From Nostoc sp. FACHB-892 (GTDB lineage Bacteria > Cyanobacteriota > Cyanobacteriia > Cyanobacteriales > Nostocaceae): a stretch of 64,000 nt of DNA. Each line of letters starts with the position of its first letter. Positions within the stretch are counted from its first letter, which is position 1. The stretch is taken from NCBI RefSeq assembly GCF_014698795.1, contig NZ_JACJTR010000022.1, positions 62,001 to 126,000 on the forward strand. The letters are read 5' to 3'. Below, in pieces: positions 26,626 to 36,104 of the stretch. The notes under the pieces are model-generated. The model was given only the letters and a program-made list of their open reading frames with translations. It was not told the DNA's origin and ran no database searches. The position numbers and the translations under genes are program-made.

Positions 26626-27091
26626 TGGCTAATATTTCCTGATATTTGGGGCATTGTAAGAAAGCCATAGTTTTCTAAAGTAACATTTTGTTGGTAATTT
26701 TGCTGCCATACTAATTGCCAAAATGCTGAAGTTTTGAGTTGGGTAGGCGTAAACATCGCCAAACTGACTTAAATCTGATAACATCGAGTCACCACTGTGG
26801 GATGGTATAGCCTACCATTGAAAAAGCTACCGGGCATCTACATCATAGAGAGCTACAGGCGGTATGCAGAGCCATCCTAGTTAGCAGCCGTCAGGAAAAT
26901 TGAATTGGCATTTCTAAAAACTGGCAGTAAAACCTTAGCTTCAAGAAATCGTCCAAGTTTCAATTTTTAGTAACCTAAGCGATTGCTTGGGCACTTTTGC
27001 TACTTCACATTTAATTGGTTTTTAACATCTTGCTCCTCACCATGACACACACTTCAATTAATCGCTTCAAATACTCAATTCGGAGAAGATA
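26626..27091. other. spacer, no gene supported
   Basis: A minus-strand open frame at 26550-26762 overlaps the RNase D start and resembles no family that I know. A small hairpin with loop GATT, CCTAAGC with GCTTGGG, lies near 26973-26990. Otherwise the spacer is AT-rich and should contain the promoter of the BON-domain gene, whose ATG follows CGGAGAAGATA, a good ribosome site. Confidence 0.4.
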
Positions 27092-27547
27092 ATGAAAAAG
27101 CTAATTCCATTACTAGTTAGTAGCATTTTGGTAGTTGGTACTTTTGGCTGTCAAGAGGCTCCTAAAACTGGTTCCGAAACTCCTAGCACTACAAATGAAA
27201 CCGCTCAAGTACCAGCAACACCAGCTTCTCAGATAAATCCAACTGCTAAAATTCCCGGAAAAGAAACAACTCCTTTAGCAGCTAGCACAGATACTAAAGT
27301 TAAAACCGATTCTAAAAAAACGGCAGCAACAAAAGCTAAGAACGACTTAAAAACTGAAGTTAGCGAAAAATTGAACAAAGGCTTACCAAACAATAAGTTA
27401 GAAGTTGAAAATAAAGAGGGTGAAATTATCCTCAAAGGCACAGCAACTTCTGCTGAAGAACTCCAGAAAGCTGAAACCTTGGTTAAAGAAGTTCAAGGTG
27501 TGAAGACAGTGAAAGTAGAAGCAAAAGTGGAAGCTATGAAGCCATAA
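27092..27547 (+). CDS. BON-domain lipoprotein
   Basis: The 151-residue product has a lipoprotein signal (LLVSSILVVGTFGC, Cys20). Residues about 21-85 are a Thr/Ala/Lys-rich linker, and the C-terminal 65 residues are a BON domain (LNKGLPNNKLEVENKEGEI, AETLVKEVQGVKTVKV). BON domains bind phospholipid surfaces or stabilise the envelope under osmotic stress, as in OsmY. The protein is expected on the periplasmic face of a membrane. Ribosome site GGAGAAG lies eight bases before the ATG, and a terminator closes the unit, so it is a single-gene transcript. Confidence 0.88.
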   Translation: MKKLIPLLVSSILVVGTFGCQEAPKTGSETPSTTNETAQVPATPASQINPTAKIPGKETTPLAASTDTKVKTDSKKTAATKAKNDLKTEVSEKLNKGLPNNKLEVENKEGEIILKGTATSAEELQKAETLVKEVQGVKTVKVEAKVEAMKP

Positions 27548-27612
27548 AAGAATAGCTGAAACTCTGAGTTAACAGTGGACTAGCTAAATCAGGTTATATC
27601 ATCAGAAAATTT

Positions 27613-27649
27613 AAACAGGGTTTACGCAGATGTAATCCCTGTTTTTTTT
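27613..27649 (+). terminator. rho-independent terminator after the BON gene
   Basis: AACAGGG (27614-27620) pairs with CCCTGTT (27637-27643), followed by a run of eight T. The loop is 16 nt. It lies about 65 bases after the stop codon. Confidence 0.8.
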
Positions 27650-27929
27650 GCTTAAATAAGGGTAAGGGTGAGTTAATCAGTAGTTAATTATCTATCGCCA
27701 TTCATTCTGCATTTTTAATGCAGTTGTAGCATTCACAATTTCGAGACTCTCATCACTTTTTCCCTTTCGATCACCACATGAGACAGCGAAACCCAATAAA
27801 GCCGTGAGAATGTTGGGTTTAGTTCCTCTATTAAACTTACGCAAGTTTAAGTTTTTAACCTCAAAACTAGCTTGATAAAGTACTATTACCTAATGAGCAT
27901 CCATAGCAGCTACTTTTGTAACATGGTTA
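27650..27929. other. spacer with a small inverted repeat
   Basis: AAACCCAA (about 27787-27794) can pair with TTGGGTTT (about 27812-27819) across 17 bases. No gene is seen between the terminator and the DUF433/PIN remnant. Confidence 0.4.
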
Positions 27930-28352
27930 TTAAATTATTGGTAAATTAAGAATCCGGTTTTGGTATTCGTTATCCAAAGATGCTTCAGCAATTAAAATTA
28001 ATTCATTAATATTCTGACCAATGGTTAATTTATAATTCAAAATAAAAATACCTGGTATATTACGACCTTGGGCGATATGTTCAAAATGTACAGGCATAGA
28101 TTTGCGATTATTCGTAACCAATAAAAAGTAGTGTTCCTCACACCAGCATAATATTTATGGGTCTAATTGCAAATAATAAAGAATAGTCGCGTAAACTTAT
28201 TCTAGTGTTAGTGATGTATAAATGTTGGAAATTTCTTCTGGAGTTCGAGCGCGGTCGATGTAATCGTAAAGGATAGTTTCAATTCCTACTCTTGTACCTT
28301 TGAGTCGAATATCATCAGGTCGCTGAAAATCGAAGTAATCTTCTAATTGCAT
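27930..28352 (-). pseudogene. decayed DUF433 / PIN-like (DUF5615) toxin-antitoxin-type pair
   Basis: From the ATG at 28352 the minus strand reads MQLEDYFDFQRPDDIRLKGT and RVGIETILYDYIDRARTPEE, a DUF433 protein. A TAA (28199-28197) interrupts it where a Gln codon is expected (TLE*VYATILYYL). The same frame then passes a second TAA (28157-28155) and continues LVTNNRKSMPVHFEH and NIPGIFIL, the C-terminal half of the PIN-like DUF5615 partner, ending at 27930. In intact loci DUF433 and DUF5615 genes are neighbours and are thought to be an antitoxin and toxin. Here a deletion has fused them, and two stops break the frame. The 51-residue DUF433 part could still be translated. Confidence 0.78.
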
Positions 28353-28706
28353 AATTTACTTTGTTATGTTTACCCATAAAATTATCTTAAATACTTATAA
28401 AATATTCTTGCAATAAATAGTAATAAATTAATAGCGATCGCTTTGTCGTTGATTGTTTTTCCAGTTAGTTATCTCAACTAAAACTGGAATGATTTGATAT
28501 AGTTGCTTTTTAGAGCCTGCAATGAAATTTCGTGCTTGTGTTAACTCTATCAGTATTGTGTGTTCTCTGAACCACGATTCTCCTTACCCTCTCTGCGTTC
28601 TCTGCGCCTCTGCGGTTCAATAATCTTCAAATTTCTCCCCTACCCTCTTGCGAATTTTTAATTAGTTGATACACTTGTTCTTCATTAGCCCAGTTAACCA
28701 GCGCCT
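28353..28706. other. spacer with a CTCTGCG-type dispersed repeat
   Basis: CTCTCTGCGTTCTCTGCG and CCTCTGCGGTTC (about 28591-28620) form a dispersed repeat whose reverse complement resembles CCGCAAAGGCGCAGAG, found 370 bases downstream inside smc (about 28994-29010). The remainder is AT-rich and shows no gene. Confidence 0.5.
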
Positions 28707-31700
28707 ATGGTTCATATCAAGCGCGTGGAACTTACGAACTTCAAATCCTTCGGTGGCACTACCTCAGTCCCTCTGCTACCGGGGTGTACTGTCATATCTG
28801 GGCCAAATGGTTCAGGTAAATCTAATATTCTAGATGCACTGCTATTTTGCCTCGGACTCTCCAGTTCTAAGGGAATGCGAGCCGATCGCTTGCCAGATTT
28901 AGTAAATAACACCCAAACCTCTAAAGGACGCGCTTCTATTGAAGCTAGCGTCACAGTCACCTTTGATTTGTCAGGAGAGGACTCACCCAAAGCCGCAAAG
29001 GCGCAGAGTGACGAAACAGGGAAAGAAGTAGATGAAGATCAGGAAAATTCCCACTCCCCACTCCCCACTCCCCACTCCCCAACTGAATGGAGTGTCACTA
29101 GAAGGTTGCGAGTCACTCACCAAGGGAGTTACACGTCGAATTACTATATCAATGGTGTACCTTGCACGCTGACGGAGTTGCATGAAGAATTAAGTAACCT
29201 GCGGGTTTATCCTGAAGGCTACAACGTGGTGCTGCAAGGGGATGTTACCAGCATTATCTCGATGAATGCGCGGGAACGGCGGGAAATTATTGATGAATTG
29301 GCTGGGGTAGCGGCGTTTGATCGCAAAATTATCCAAGCCAAATCAACTTTAGATGAGGTAAAGGAAAAAGAAGATAGCTGTCGGATTATCGAGACAGAAT
29401 TAACTGCACAGCGCGATCGCCTTTCCCAAGATCGGGCTAAAGCTGAGAAATATCAAAAACTCCGCACGGAATTTCTGGCGAAACAATCATGGGAAGCTGT
29501 TTTATCATGGCGATCGCTACAAGCACAACAAGAAAAGTTAGTTAACGAAATTCAAACAGGCGATCGCAATTCTAGTGAACTCACTACCCAACTCACAAAT
29601 CTAAATTCCGAAATCGTCCAAAAAACTGCTGAACTTGAACAACTCAATGCCCATGTCAAAGCATTGGGAGAAGAGGAACTTTTGGCGGTACAATCTACCC
29701 TCGCCACCCAAGAAGCTGAACGAAAGCAACTCCAGCGTCAGTTAACGGAATTAGAAACGGCTTCTCAAGAAACTGCTAAACGTCTAACTCAAACTCAGCA
29801 AGAAATTCAAAAGCAGCGTCATTCCCTTGAAGAAATTGCCCAAACACAAGTTGTAGAGGGACAATCTATTGTCTACTGTCAGCAGCAAAGAGATGAGACG
29901 CAGCAAGCTTTAGAAACTTCCCGCGAAGCAGCCGCAGAAATCGCCTCGGCTTCGGAAGCATGGGTGCAACAACAAACGGCATTCAACCGTCAAATTGAAA
30001 CTTTGCTGCAAACTCTAGAACCGCAACGCACCGAACAAGCACAACTCAGGGAACGCAATAATCAATTACAGCAATTAATCCAAGAACAAACCCAGTTAAT
30101 TGAACGCGACGAACCGCTATTAGCTCAAAAACAAACTGAATGTAGTCAAATTGAAACGGAATTTAACGCCTCTAGCGAACCCATCCAAAATTTAGCTCAA
30201 AATCTCTCAGCCACAGAACAAGAATTACAAATCCAACAGGAAACCCAAAAGCGGTTACTTTCTGAACAACGGGAAAAACAACGCCAGCTGGATAAAATAG
30301 AGGCGCAAGCGCAAGCACAGCAAGAAGTCCAAGGAACCCAAGCTAGTAAAGTCATTTTACAATCGGGAATGCCTGGACTTTGTGGCTTAGTTGTGCAGTT
30401 AGGAAAGGTGGAACCCCGTCATCAGCTAGCTTTAGAAATGGCTGCCGGTGGACGCTTGGGACATATCGTGGTGGAAGATGATAGTGTAGCCGCCGCAGGG
30501 ATTGAATTGCTCAAACAGAAACGTGCAGGGAGAGCAACTTTTTTACCACTGAATAAAATTCACGCTCCTAAATTTACTCAAGATGCAACGCTACGTTTTG
30601 CTAGTGGCTTCGTTAACTATGCTGTTAACTTAGTCGATTGCGATCGCCGTTACAAAGATGTATTTAGCTATGTTTTCGGTAACACAGTGGTATTCGCCAG
30701 CCTGGAGGCGGCTCGGAAAAATTTAGGGTTGTATCGCATCGTCACCTTAGACGGAGAATTGCTGGAAACTAGCGGTGCAATGACTGGTGGTAGTAACAGC
30801 CAGCGTTCAGCATTGCGGTTTGGCAATGCGGAAGCGGCGGAATCTGATGAAGCGATCGCTTTAAGAAGTCGTTTAGTGGACATTGAACGAGTTTTAGAGC
30901 GTTGTACAGAAGCGATCGCAACTTTGTCAGCCAGAACCAAAAAACTGACGCAGGAACTCACAGAAGCGCGTCAAGCGCGGCGTGAACAGCAGTTGCAATT
31001 GGAACAGTTGCAGAAAGACATTAAGAATTTAACAGCACAATTAGAGGGGACGCGATCGCAACTCACACAAAATAGCGAAAAGTTAGCCACTGCTCAATCC
31101 CGATTGGAAATTTTAGAGCAAGAATTACCGGGGCAAGAAAATCAGTTGCAACAATTGCGACACGCTTTAGCAGAGTTGGAAGCTTCCCAAACTCCTAGTG
31201 AATGGCAACAAATCCAAGCGACAATTAAAATTCAAGAGCAACAATTGCAACAACGGGAGACAGCGTTACGCGAAGCTGAACAAAGATTAAAAAATTTGGA
31301 AAGTCAGCAACAACGATTGCAAGAAAAAATCCAAGAAGGGGAGGAGCGAATTGCCCAATATCATCGTGAGCAAGAGGCACGAAAAAATCAACTAACTTCC
31401 CTCACCACTCAACACTCAGAACTCAGCACTCTCATTATTGAAACTCGTGCGACGCTGAGTCAAATGGAACAGAATTTGGGAGAAGAGAAGCAAAAACGCG
31501 ACGCCACAGAACAAGAAGTGCGATCGCATCTTTTGCGCCAACAACAATTGCAATGGGAAATCGAAAAACTCAAAGAAACCCAAGAGAAGCGGCGGGAGGA
31601 ACTAATTGCACTGCAAAGCCAGTTACGGGATGTAGGAGCAGAATTACCAAATCCCTTGCCAGAAGTTCCAGATAAGGTAGATTTGGAAGAATTGCAGAAA

Positions 31701-32342
31701 GAATTGCGATCGCTTACCAAACGCTTACAGGCAATGGAACCTGTTAATATGCTGGCGTTGGAAGAATACGAACGCACCCAAAACCGCCTCCAAGAACTCA
31801 CGCAAAAATTAGAAACACTAGAAGGGGAACGCACTGAACTACTTTTGCGGATTGAAAACTTTACCACATTGCGGCAACTTGCTTTTAAAGAAGCATTCGA
31901 CGCTGTTAACGAAAACTTTCAATCAATTTTCGCCATTCTTTCAGACGGCGACGGCTATTTACAACTCGAAAATCCTGAAGATCCCTTTAGCAGTGGACTG
32001 AATTTAGTCGCGCACCCCAAAGGCAAACCTGTACAGCGCCTAGCTTCCATGTCTGGGGGAGAAAAATCACTTACAGCCTTGAGCTTTATTTTTGCTCTCC
32101 AACGCTACCGCCCATCGCCCTTTTACGCCTTTGACGAAGTGGATATGTTCTTAGATGGGGCAAACGTAGAACGATTAGCTAGAATGATTAAACAACAGTC
32201 ACAACAAGCGCAATTTATAGTTGTTAGTTTGCGTCGTCCGATGATAGAATCAGCCGAACGCACAATTGGCGTTACTCAAGCACGAGGAGCTTACACTCAA
32301 GTTTTGGGGATTAAGTTACAATCATCCAATACACCTGCTTGA
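28707..32342 (+). CDS. smc: chromosome segregation protein SMC
   Basis: The 1211-residue product has the full SMC layout. The N-terminal head carries Walker A GPNGSGKS (32-39), followed by a long coiled coil (about 200-530), a hinge (about 540-700, GLCGLVVQLGKVEPRHQ), a second coiled coil (about 710-1040), and the C-terminal head with signature MSGGEKS (Ser1116) and Walker B YAFDEVD (Asp1143, Glu1144). SMC dimers with kleisin ScpA compact and segregate the chromosome. The start MVHIKRVELTNFKSFGG matches the family. Residues about 91-126 are an unusual polar stretch encoded by repeat-like DNA. The PRC-barrel gene follows at a short distance. Confidence 0.96.
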   Translation: MVHIKRVELTNFKSFGGTTSVPLLPGCTVISGPNGSGKSNILDALLFCLGLSSSKGMRADRLPDLVNNTQTSKGRASIEASVTVTFDLSGEDSPKAAKAQSDETGKEVDEDQENSHSPLPTPHSPTEWSVTRRLRVTHQGSYTSNYYINGVPCTLTELHEELSNLRVYPEGYNVVLQGDVTSIISMNARERREIIDELAGVAAFDRKIIQAKSTLDEVKEKEDSCRIIETELTAQRDRLSQDRAKAEKYQKLRTEFLAKQSWEAVLSWRSLQAQQEKLVNEIQTGDRNSSELTTQLTNLNSEIVQKTAELEQLNAHVKALGEEELLAVQSTLATQEAERKQLQRQLTELETASQETAKRLTQTQQEIQKQRHSLEEIAQTQVVEGQSIVYCQQQRDETQQALETSREAAAEIASASEAWVQQQTAFNRQIETLLQTLEPQRTEQAQLRERNNQLQQLIQEQTQLIERDEPLLAQKQTECSQIETEFNASSEPIQNLAQNLSATEQELQIQQETQKRLLSEQREKQRQLDKIEAQAQAQQEVQGTQASKVILQSGMPGLCGLVVQLGKVEPRHQLALEMAAGGRLGHIVVEDDSVAAAGIELLKQKRAGRATFLPLNKIHAPKFTQDATLRFASGFVNYAVNLVDCDRRYKDVFSYVFGNTVVFASLEAARKNLGLYRIVTLDGELLETSGAMTGGSNSQRSALRFGNAEAAESDEAIALRSRLVDIERVLERCTEAIATLSARTKKLTQELTEARQARREQQLQLEQLQKDIKNLTAQLEGTRSQLTQNSEKLATAQSRLEILEQELPGQENQLQQLRHALAELEASQTPSEWQQIQATIKIQEQQLQQRETALREAEQRLKNLESQQQRLQEKIQEGEERIAQYHREQEARKNQLTSLTTQHSELSTLIIETRATLSQMEQNLGEEKQKRDATEQEVRSHLLRQQQLQWEIEKLKETQEKRREELIALQSQLRDVGAELPNPLPEVPDKVDLEELQKELRSLTKRLQAMEPVNMLALEEYERTQNRLQELTQKLETLEGERTELLLRIENFTTLRQLAFKEAFDAVNENFQSIFAILSDGDGYLQLENPEDPFSSGLNLVAHPKGKPVQRLASMSGGEKSLTALSFIFALQRYRPSPFYAFDEVDMFLDGANVERLARMIKQQSQQAQFIVVSLRRPMIESAERTIGVTQARGAYTQVLGIKLQSSNTPA
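28977..29087. repeat. repeat-like DNA translated within smc
   Basis: The segment contains CCGCAAAGGCGCAGAGTG, which resembles a repeat in the spacer at 28591-28620, and then a CACTCCC heptamer repeated about four times (29050-29080), a common spacer string in Nostoc. It encodes residues about 91-126 of SMC (KAAKAQSDETGK then HSPLPTPHSPTEW), between the FDLSG and WSVTRRL segments, and keeps the frame. Confidence 0.7.
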
Positions 32343-32400
32343 GTTTTTGTTAATAATAGTGTATATATAAACCGGATTGGAGATCAGGACTCGGTATAGA

Positions 32401-33396
32401 ATGACCTCTGAACAGATAATTAGACGTTCCGACATATTAAATACCCAGGTGATTACCCGCGACAACGGCAAGCGGCTAGGCATCATCAGTCAAGTCTGGG
32501 TTGATATAGATCAGCGAGAGGTTGTGGCTCTTGGTTTGCGAGACAGCCTGATCTCTATTTCGGGCATACCGCGCTATATGTACCTCAACAACATCAGCCA
32601 GATTGGTGATGTCATCCTGGTTGATAACGAAGATGTAATTGAAGATATCGAAGTTGAATCTCTCAGTAATCTAATTAACTGGGAAGTAATTACAGAAACA
32701 GGTGAAGTCTTAGGCAAAGTTCGGGGCTTCAAATTCAACGGTGAAACCGGGAAGCTTAACTCCATATCCATTGCTTCTTTAGGATTGCCCCAAATTCCCG
32801 ATCAATTTCTGAGTACTTACGAGTTTTCAGTCGATGAAATTGTCAGCACTGGCCCCAATCGGTTGATTGTGTTTGAGGGAGCCGAAGAACGAGTAAACCA
32901 GTTAACAGTTGGTTTACTAGAGCGCCTTGGTATTGGCAAAGCACCTTGGGAGCGAGATATAGAAGAAGAATACGGCTATACTCCACCGCGCCAAGTTGCA
33001 CCAGCTAATCAACTACCTAGTGGAGTGCCATTGCAGCCACCCAGGCAAAAAGTTCGCGCCCCCGAACCCGTAGCGCGGGAAGAAGAATGGACAGAAGACT
33101 ATGTGGAAGAAGAAAGGCCACAGCGTCAGGTAATGAAGGCGCGGCAGTATGAATCTATTCAATACGAAGAAGACGAAGAAGAAGATAACTGGAGCGAAGC
33201 AACAGGCAGCGACAGATATCAACAACCGCAACCGCTAAAATATGAAGCCCAGCCTTACAGCAAGCCATACGTTGATGAATACGATGATTATGACGACGTA
33301 GAGGGCGATGCTTGGGAGGATGTGCCGAAGCCTGTAAATATTCCCAAGAAAGTTAAAGAAAGACAGCCAGAATACGAAGAAGAAGGCGGATATTAG
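32401..33396 (+). CDS. PRC-barrel domain protein
   Basis: The 331-residue product has two PRC-barrel-like units, at about residues 6-80 (DILNTQVITRDNGKRLG) and 90-165 (LINWEVITETGEVLGKVRG). The rest is an acidic, low-complexity tail rich in Glu, Tyr, Asp and Pro (residues about 205-331). PRC barrels occur in photosynthetic reaction centre H subunits and RimM; cyanobacterial stand-alone forms have no agreed role. It is soluble. The ATG at 32401 is chosen over the TTG at 32377 since MTSEQIIRRSDILNTQV fits the domain start. It lies 58 bases after smc on the same strand and may be co-transcribed. A terminator-like hairpin follows. Confidence 0.87.
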   Translation: MTSEQIIRRSDILNTQVITRDNGKRLGIISQVWVDIDQREVVALGLRDSLISISGIPRYMYLNNISQIGDVILVDNEDVIEDIEVESLSNLINWEVITETGEVLGKVRGFKFNGETGKLNSISIASLGLPQIPDQFLSTYEFSVDEIVSTGPNRLIVFEGAEERVNQLTVGLLERLGIGKAPWERDIEEEYGYTPPRQVAPANQLPSGVPLQPPRQKVRAPEPVAREEEWTEDYVEEERPQRQVMKARQYESIQYEEDEEEDNWSEATGSDRYQQPQPLKYEAQPYSKPYVDEYDDYDDVEGDAWEDVPKPVNIPKKVKERQPEYEEEGGY

Positions 33397-33480
33397 CGAG
33401 AAAGGCAGAGAGCAGGAGGCAGGAGCCAGAAGGGAATTCTGACTTCTGGCCTCTGTCTTCTTGACAATAATCCTACCCCC

Positions 33481-33518
33481 AACCCCTTCCCCGCGCCAGC
33501 GAGGAGGGGGTTTTTTTT
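33481..33518 (+). terminator. terminator-like hairpin after the PRC-barrel gene
   Basis: AACCCCTTCCCCGC and GCGAGGAGGGGGTT form an imperfect stem around GCCA, followed by a run of T (33512-33518). The CCCCAACCCCTTCCCCGCG string belongs to a common dispersed family, so it may be a repeat co-opted as terminator. A second stem, GCCAGAAG with CTTCTGGC, lies just upstream at 33425-33450. Confidence 0.65.
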
Positions 33519-34182
33519 ATAAAAAAAGCAAAGCCCAATGGGCAATGCCATGTCCTTACGATAAATCTATATGTAAGCTGATGCGCGTCTACATTATATA
33601 AACACTCTTTACGGTCGTTATTCAACTTCTGAAATTCAGTACAACTTTCCCTGCTCTTAAAGCAATAGGACATTTTTTTATTTGGAAATCCCTAATGTTG
33701 CGTCATCCGAAAAAAATTGCAGTTAGAGATAGTACCCTCTAGGGTACTATTAACCTCCAAGTAGCCATACTACAATGTAAACAAGTAATTAAGCAGTTCA
33801 GTTATAGATTTAATTAAGTAGAAAAACACAAAAAAGATAGCTATGAAAAGGAAATTAACGGACTAAAATTGTCTTCGCTTCTGCATTTCTCATAACGGGA
33901 ATGTTGCCCGAATAACAGTTGCTCATGAAGAGAATTTTTAAGACTATACTGCTTTATCTTTTGATAAATATTTAGTAGTTAGTCCGCTAATTAACTTTTG
34001 CATAGAGCAGCAAACTTCAAGTAGTTTTGAAATTAGCATTTTGGCTTCAATTTCCCAGTAAACTTGTCTTGCTAAAATGCCTAGCTTACTTCTATTTTGA
34101 CTACGATAAAGGTAGGTTATTTTTCGCTGCTTATACCTGTAGTTTCTACTATAACCAACAATATTATTTTTAGAGATTAATC
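33519..34182. other. long spacer with a 22-bp palindrome
   Basis: No gene is supported in about 660 AT-rich bases. A perfect palindrome, ATAGTACCCT CT AGGGTACTAT, lies at 33729-33750 and has the size of a dimeric repressor site. The minus-strand frame at 33473-33673 overlaps the terminator and has no recognisable family. The membrane protein ATG at 34183 follows TTTTTAGAGATTAATC. Confidence 0.5.
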
Positions 34183-34749
34183 ATGATTTCAATAGATGAA
34201 GCACCCCTAGCTAATGTTCTTGGATTTATAGCATTAGTTAGTTATATAGCCACATTACTTCCCACAACTCTTAGAATTGTTTTTCCGCAAACCAAAGAGA
34301 CTGGAATTCCGCAATGGCTCCTAAAACGCCGCCGTATCATCGGTATTATAGCTTTCTTTTTGGCTTTAGGTCATGGTTTTTTAATGGTTCAAAAGAGAAA
34401 TTTTGATTTTTTTGACATTAAAACATTTTGGATATATGTCCAAGGTGTAAGCACTTTCATAATTTTTATGCTTCTTTCTATAACTTCTAATAATTGGAGT
34501 GTGAAAAAGCTGAAAAAGAACTGGAAGCAATTACACAAACTCACTTATGTAGCTATGTTTATTTTGATTTGGCATATCTGGGATAAAATGTCAGGTCATT
34601 GGACGTATTTAACACCGATTAGCCTTATAGCTACTACCTTAATCACGGTTTTATTTATCATTCGGCTTTGGATTGAACGCCAGGAGAAGCAACAAAAAAA
34701 GGCAACCAAAGTAACGAAAGCAAATTTAGCAGAAAAGAGCATTAGATAG
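34183..34749 (+). CDS. ferric reductase-like transmembrane protein
   Basis: The 188-residue product has about five membrane segments (residues 9-32, 51-70, 82-103, 118-135, 146-165). Histidines lie where haem b is bound in the ferric reductase/MsrQ (YedZ) domain: ALGHGF near residue 64, and QLHKLTYVAMF with LIWHIWD near 118-133. Such proteins pass electrons across the membrane to a partner; MsrQ serves the methionine sulfoxide reductase MsrP, but no msrP is adjacent. The tail is Lys-rich and cytosolic. The assignment rests on the His spacing and hydrophobicity. Confidence 0.72.
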   Translation: MISIDEAPLANVLGFIALVSYIATLLPTTLRIVFPQTKETGIPQWLLKRRRIIGIIAFFLALGHGFLMVQKRNFDFFDIKTFWIYVQGVSTFIIFMLLSITSNNWSVKKLKKNWKQLHKLTYVAMFILIWHIWDKMSGHWTYLTPISLIATTLITVLFIIRLWIERQEKQQKKATKVTKANLAEKSIR

Positions 34750-34859
34750 TTTCATTCGTACAAAATGGCGGAAGTAACTAATTAGTTGAAAAAGCTAAAG
34801 CAAGCTTTATTTTGTTCTAGCTTCTATTTCCTTATACTATTTTCGGCCAAATTGTGTAA

Positions 34860-35951
34860 ATGGAGAGTAACTCTGTAGTGTCAAACTCAATTGTTAATAA
34901 AATTTCAATACTACTGGCAATTACCTCTACAGCAACCTTGGTTGGGTTTAGCTCCTATCGTTTACTATTTCCCTTCCAGATGGTTACACCTGACGTTATG
35001 ACCTTGCCAAGCATTCAACCTTATCAAACTCTCAAAGGACATTCAGCGTGGATTTATGCGATCGCTATCAGTTCAGATGGTAATACTTTAGCTAGTGGTA
35101 GCTATAATGGCACAATCAAAATTTGGAATCTGCACACTGGCAAATTACTCCACACTTTTAAAGGTCATGCTGATGCAGTTGCATCCTTGGCGATTAGTGC
35201 TGATAAGCGTGTACTCGCTAGTGGTAGCTGGGATAATCGAATTAAACTGTGGAATCTAGAAACAGGAACTCTCATCCGTACCCTTGATGGGCATAGAGAC
35301 GATGTAGCAGCAATTGCTATGAGTGCCAATGGAAAATTGCTTGCTAGTAGCAGTGCTGACAACACTATTAAGCTCTGGAATCTAGACACAGGCAAAGAAT
35401 TTACACTCCAGAATGTAGGCTGGGTAAAGTCTGTTGCTTTTAGCCCCGATAGCCAGAAGTTAGCCAGTGGCAGTAGAGATAACTCCATTAGAATTTGGCA
35501 GCTAAACACTCCTAGTCCCACACTCATACAGACTCTGACAGGGCATACTCAAGAAGTATCTTCTGTTGCCTTCAGTCCTGATGGGCAAAACCTTGCCAGT
35601 GGCAGTAAAGATAAAACCATTAAACTGTGGCAACTGAGTGATGGCAAATTGTTGCACACTCTAACGGGGCATTCCCAAGCTGTGTGGTCTGTTGCTTTTA
35701 GTCCTAATGGACAGACTTTAGCCAGTAGTAGTTATGACACAACAATTAAGCTCTGGAATCAAGCTAGTGGCAAACTCCTTGCTAACTTTGCAGGACATAC
35801 CAAGTCTGTATGGTCTGTTGCCTTTAGCCCGAATGGGCAAACTTTAGTAAGTGGTAGTGGTGACGAAACCATCAAACTTTGGCCTATACCCCGCGATACT
35901 AACGCTCAAACTCAAACACTTGAAAGATATTTAACATCGAGTCGTAGCTAA
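34860..35951 (+). CDS. WD40 repeat protein, membrane anchored
   Basis: The 363-residue product has one N-terminal hydrophobic segment (ISILLAITSTATLVGF, about 15-30), then seven WD40 units from about residue 53 to 345, each with GH...SVAFSPDGQ.LASGS...IKLW. Seven units make one closed beta-propeller, so the protein appears complete. The propeller should lie outside the cytoplasm if the first segment is a signal anchor. WD40 propellers serve as protein-binding platforms; the partner is unknown. The third and fourth blades deviate most (TLQNVGWVKSVAF lacks the GH pair). It follows the membrane protein gene by 110 bases on the same strand. Confidence 0.88.
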   Translation: MESNSVVSNSIVNKISILLAITSTATLVGFSSYRLLFPFQMVTPDVMTLPSIQPYQTLKGHSAWIYAIAISSDGNTLASGSYNGTIKIWNLHTGKLLHTFKGHADAVASLAISADKRVLASGSWDNRIKLWNLETGTLIRTLDGHRDDVAAIAMSANGKLLASSSADNTIKLWNLDTGKEFTLQNVGWVKSVAFSPDSQKLASGSRDNSIRIWQLNTPSPTLIQTLTGHTQEVSSVAFSPDGQNLASGSKDKTIKLWQLSDGKLLHTLTGHSQAVWSVAFSPNGQTLASSSYDTTIKLWNQASGKLLANFAGHTKSVWSVAFSPNGQTLVSGSGDETIKLWPIPRDTNAQTQTLERYLTSSRS

Positions 35952-36104
35952 ACAAATGTAGTCCATCTCTAATGACTAACGGAGAATTCTCGATATATTC
36001 TGGTTCAGCAACGCCACTTTTGTAACTAATGAGTTAACTGGTCAGAAACTCACCAAAAACTGATAGCGTCAAACAAAGGAAGATATCGTTGTGGACGTTA
36101 AAGC

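Noticed and set aside
26550..26762. A 70-codon minus-strand frame at the start of the RNase D-like gene
   Set aside because: It overlaps the conserved N-terminus of RNase D in another frame and resembles no known family.
27028..27052. Yfr1-like small RNA (CTCCTCACC string)
   Set aside because: The diagnostic flanking stems and a terminator directly after the string are absent.
33473..33673. A 66-codon minus-strand frame after the PRC-barrel gene
   Set aside because: It starts in AT-rich spacer and ends in the terminator-like repeat; no family is recognised.
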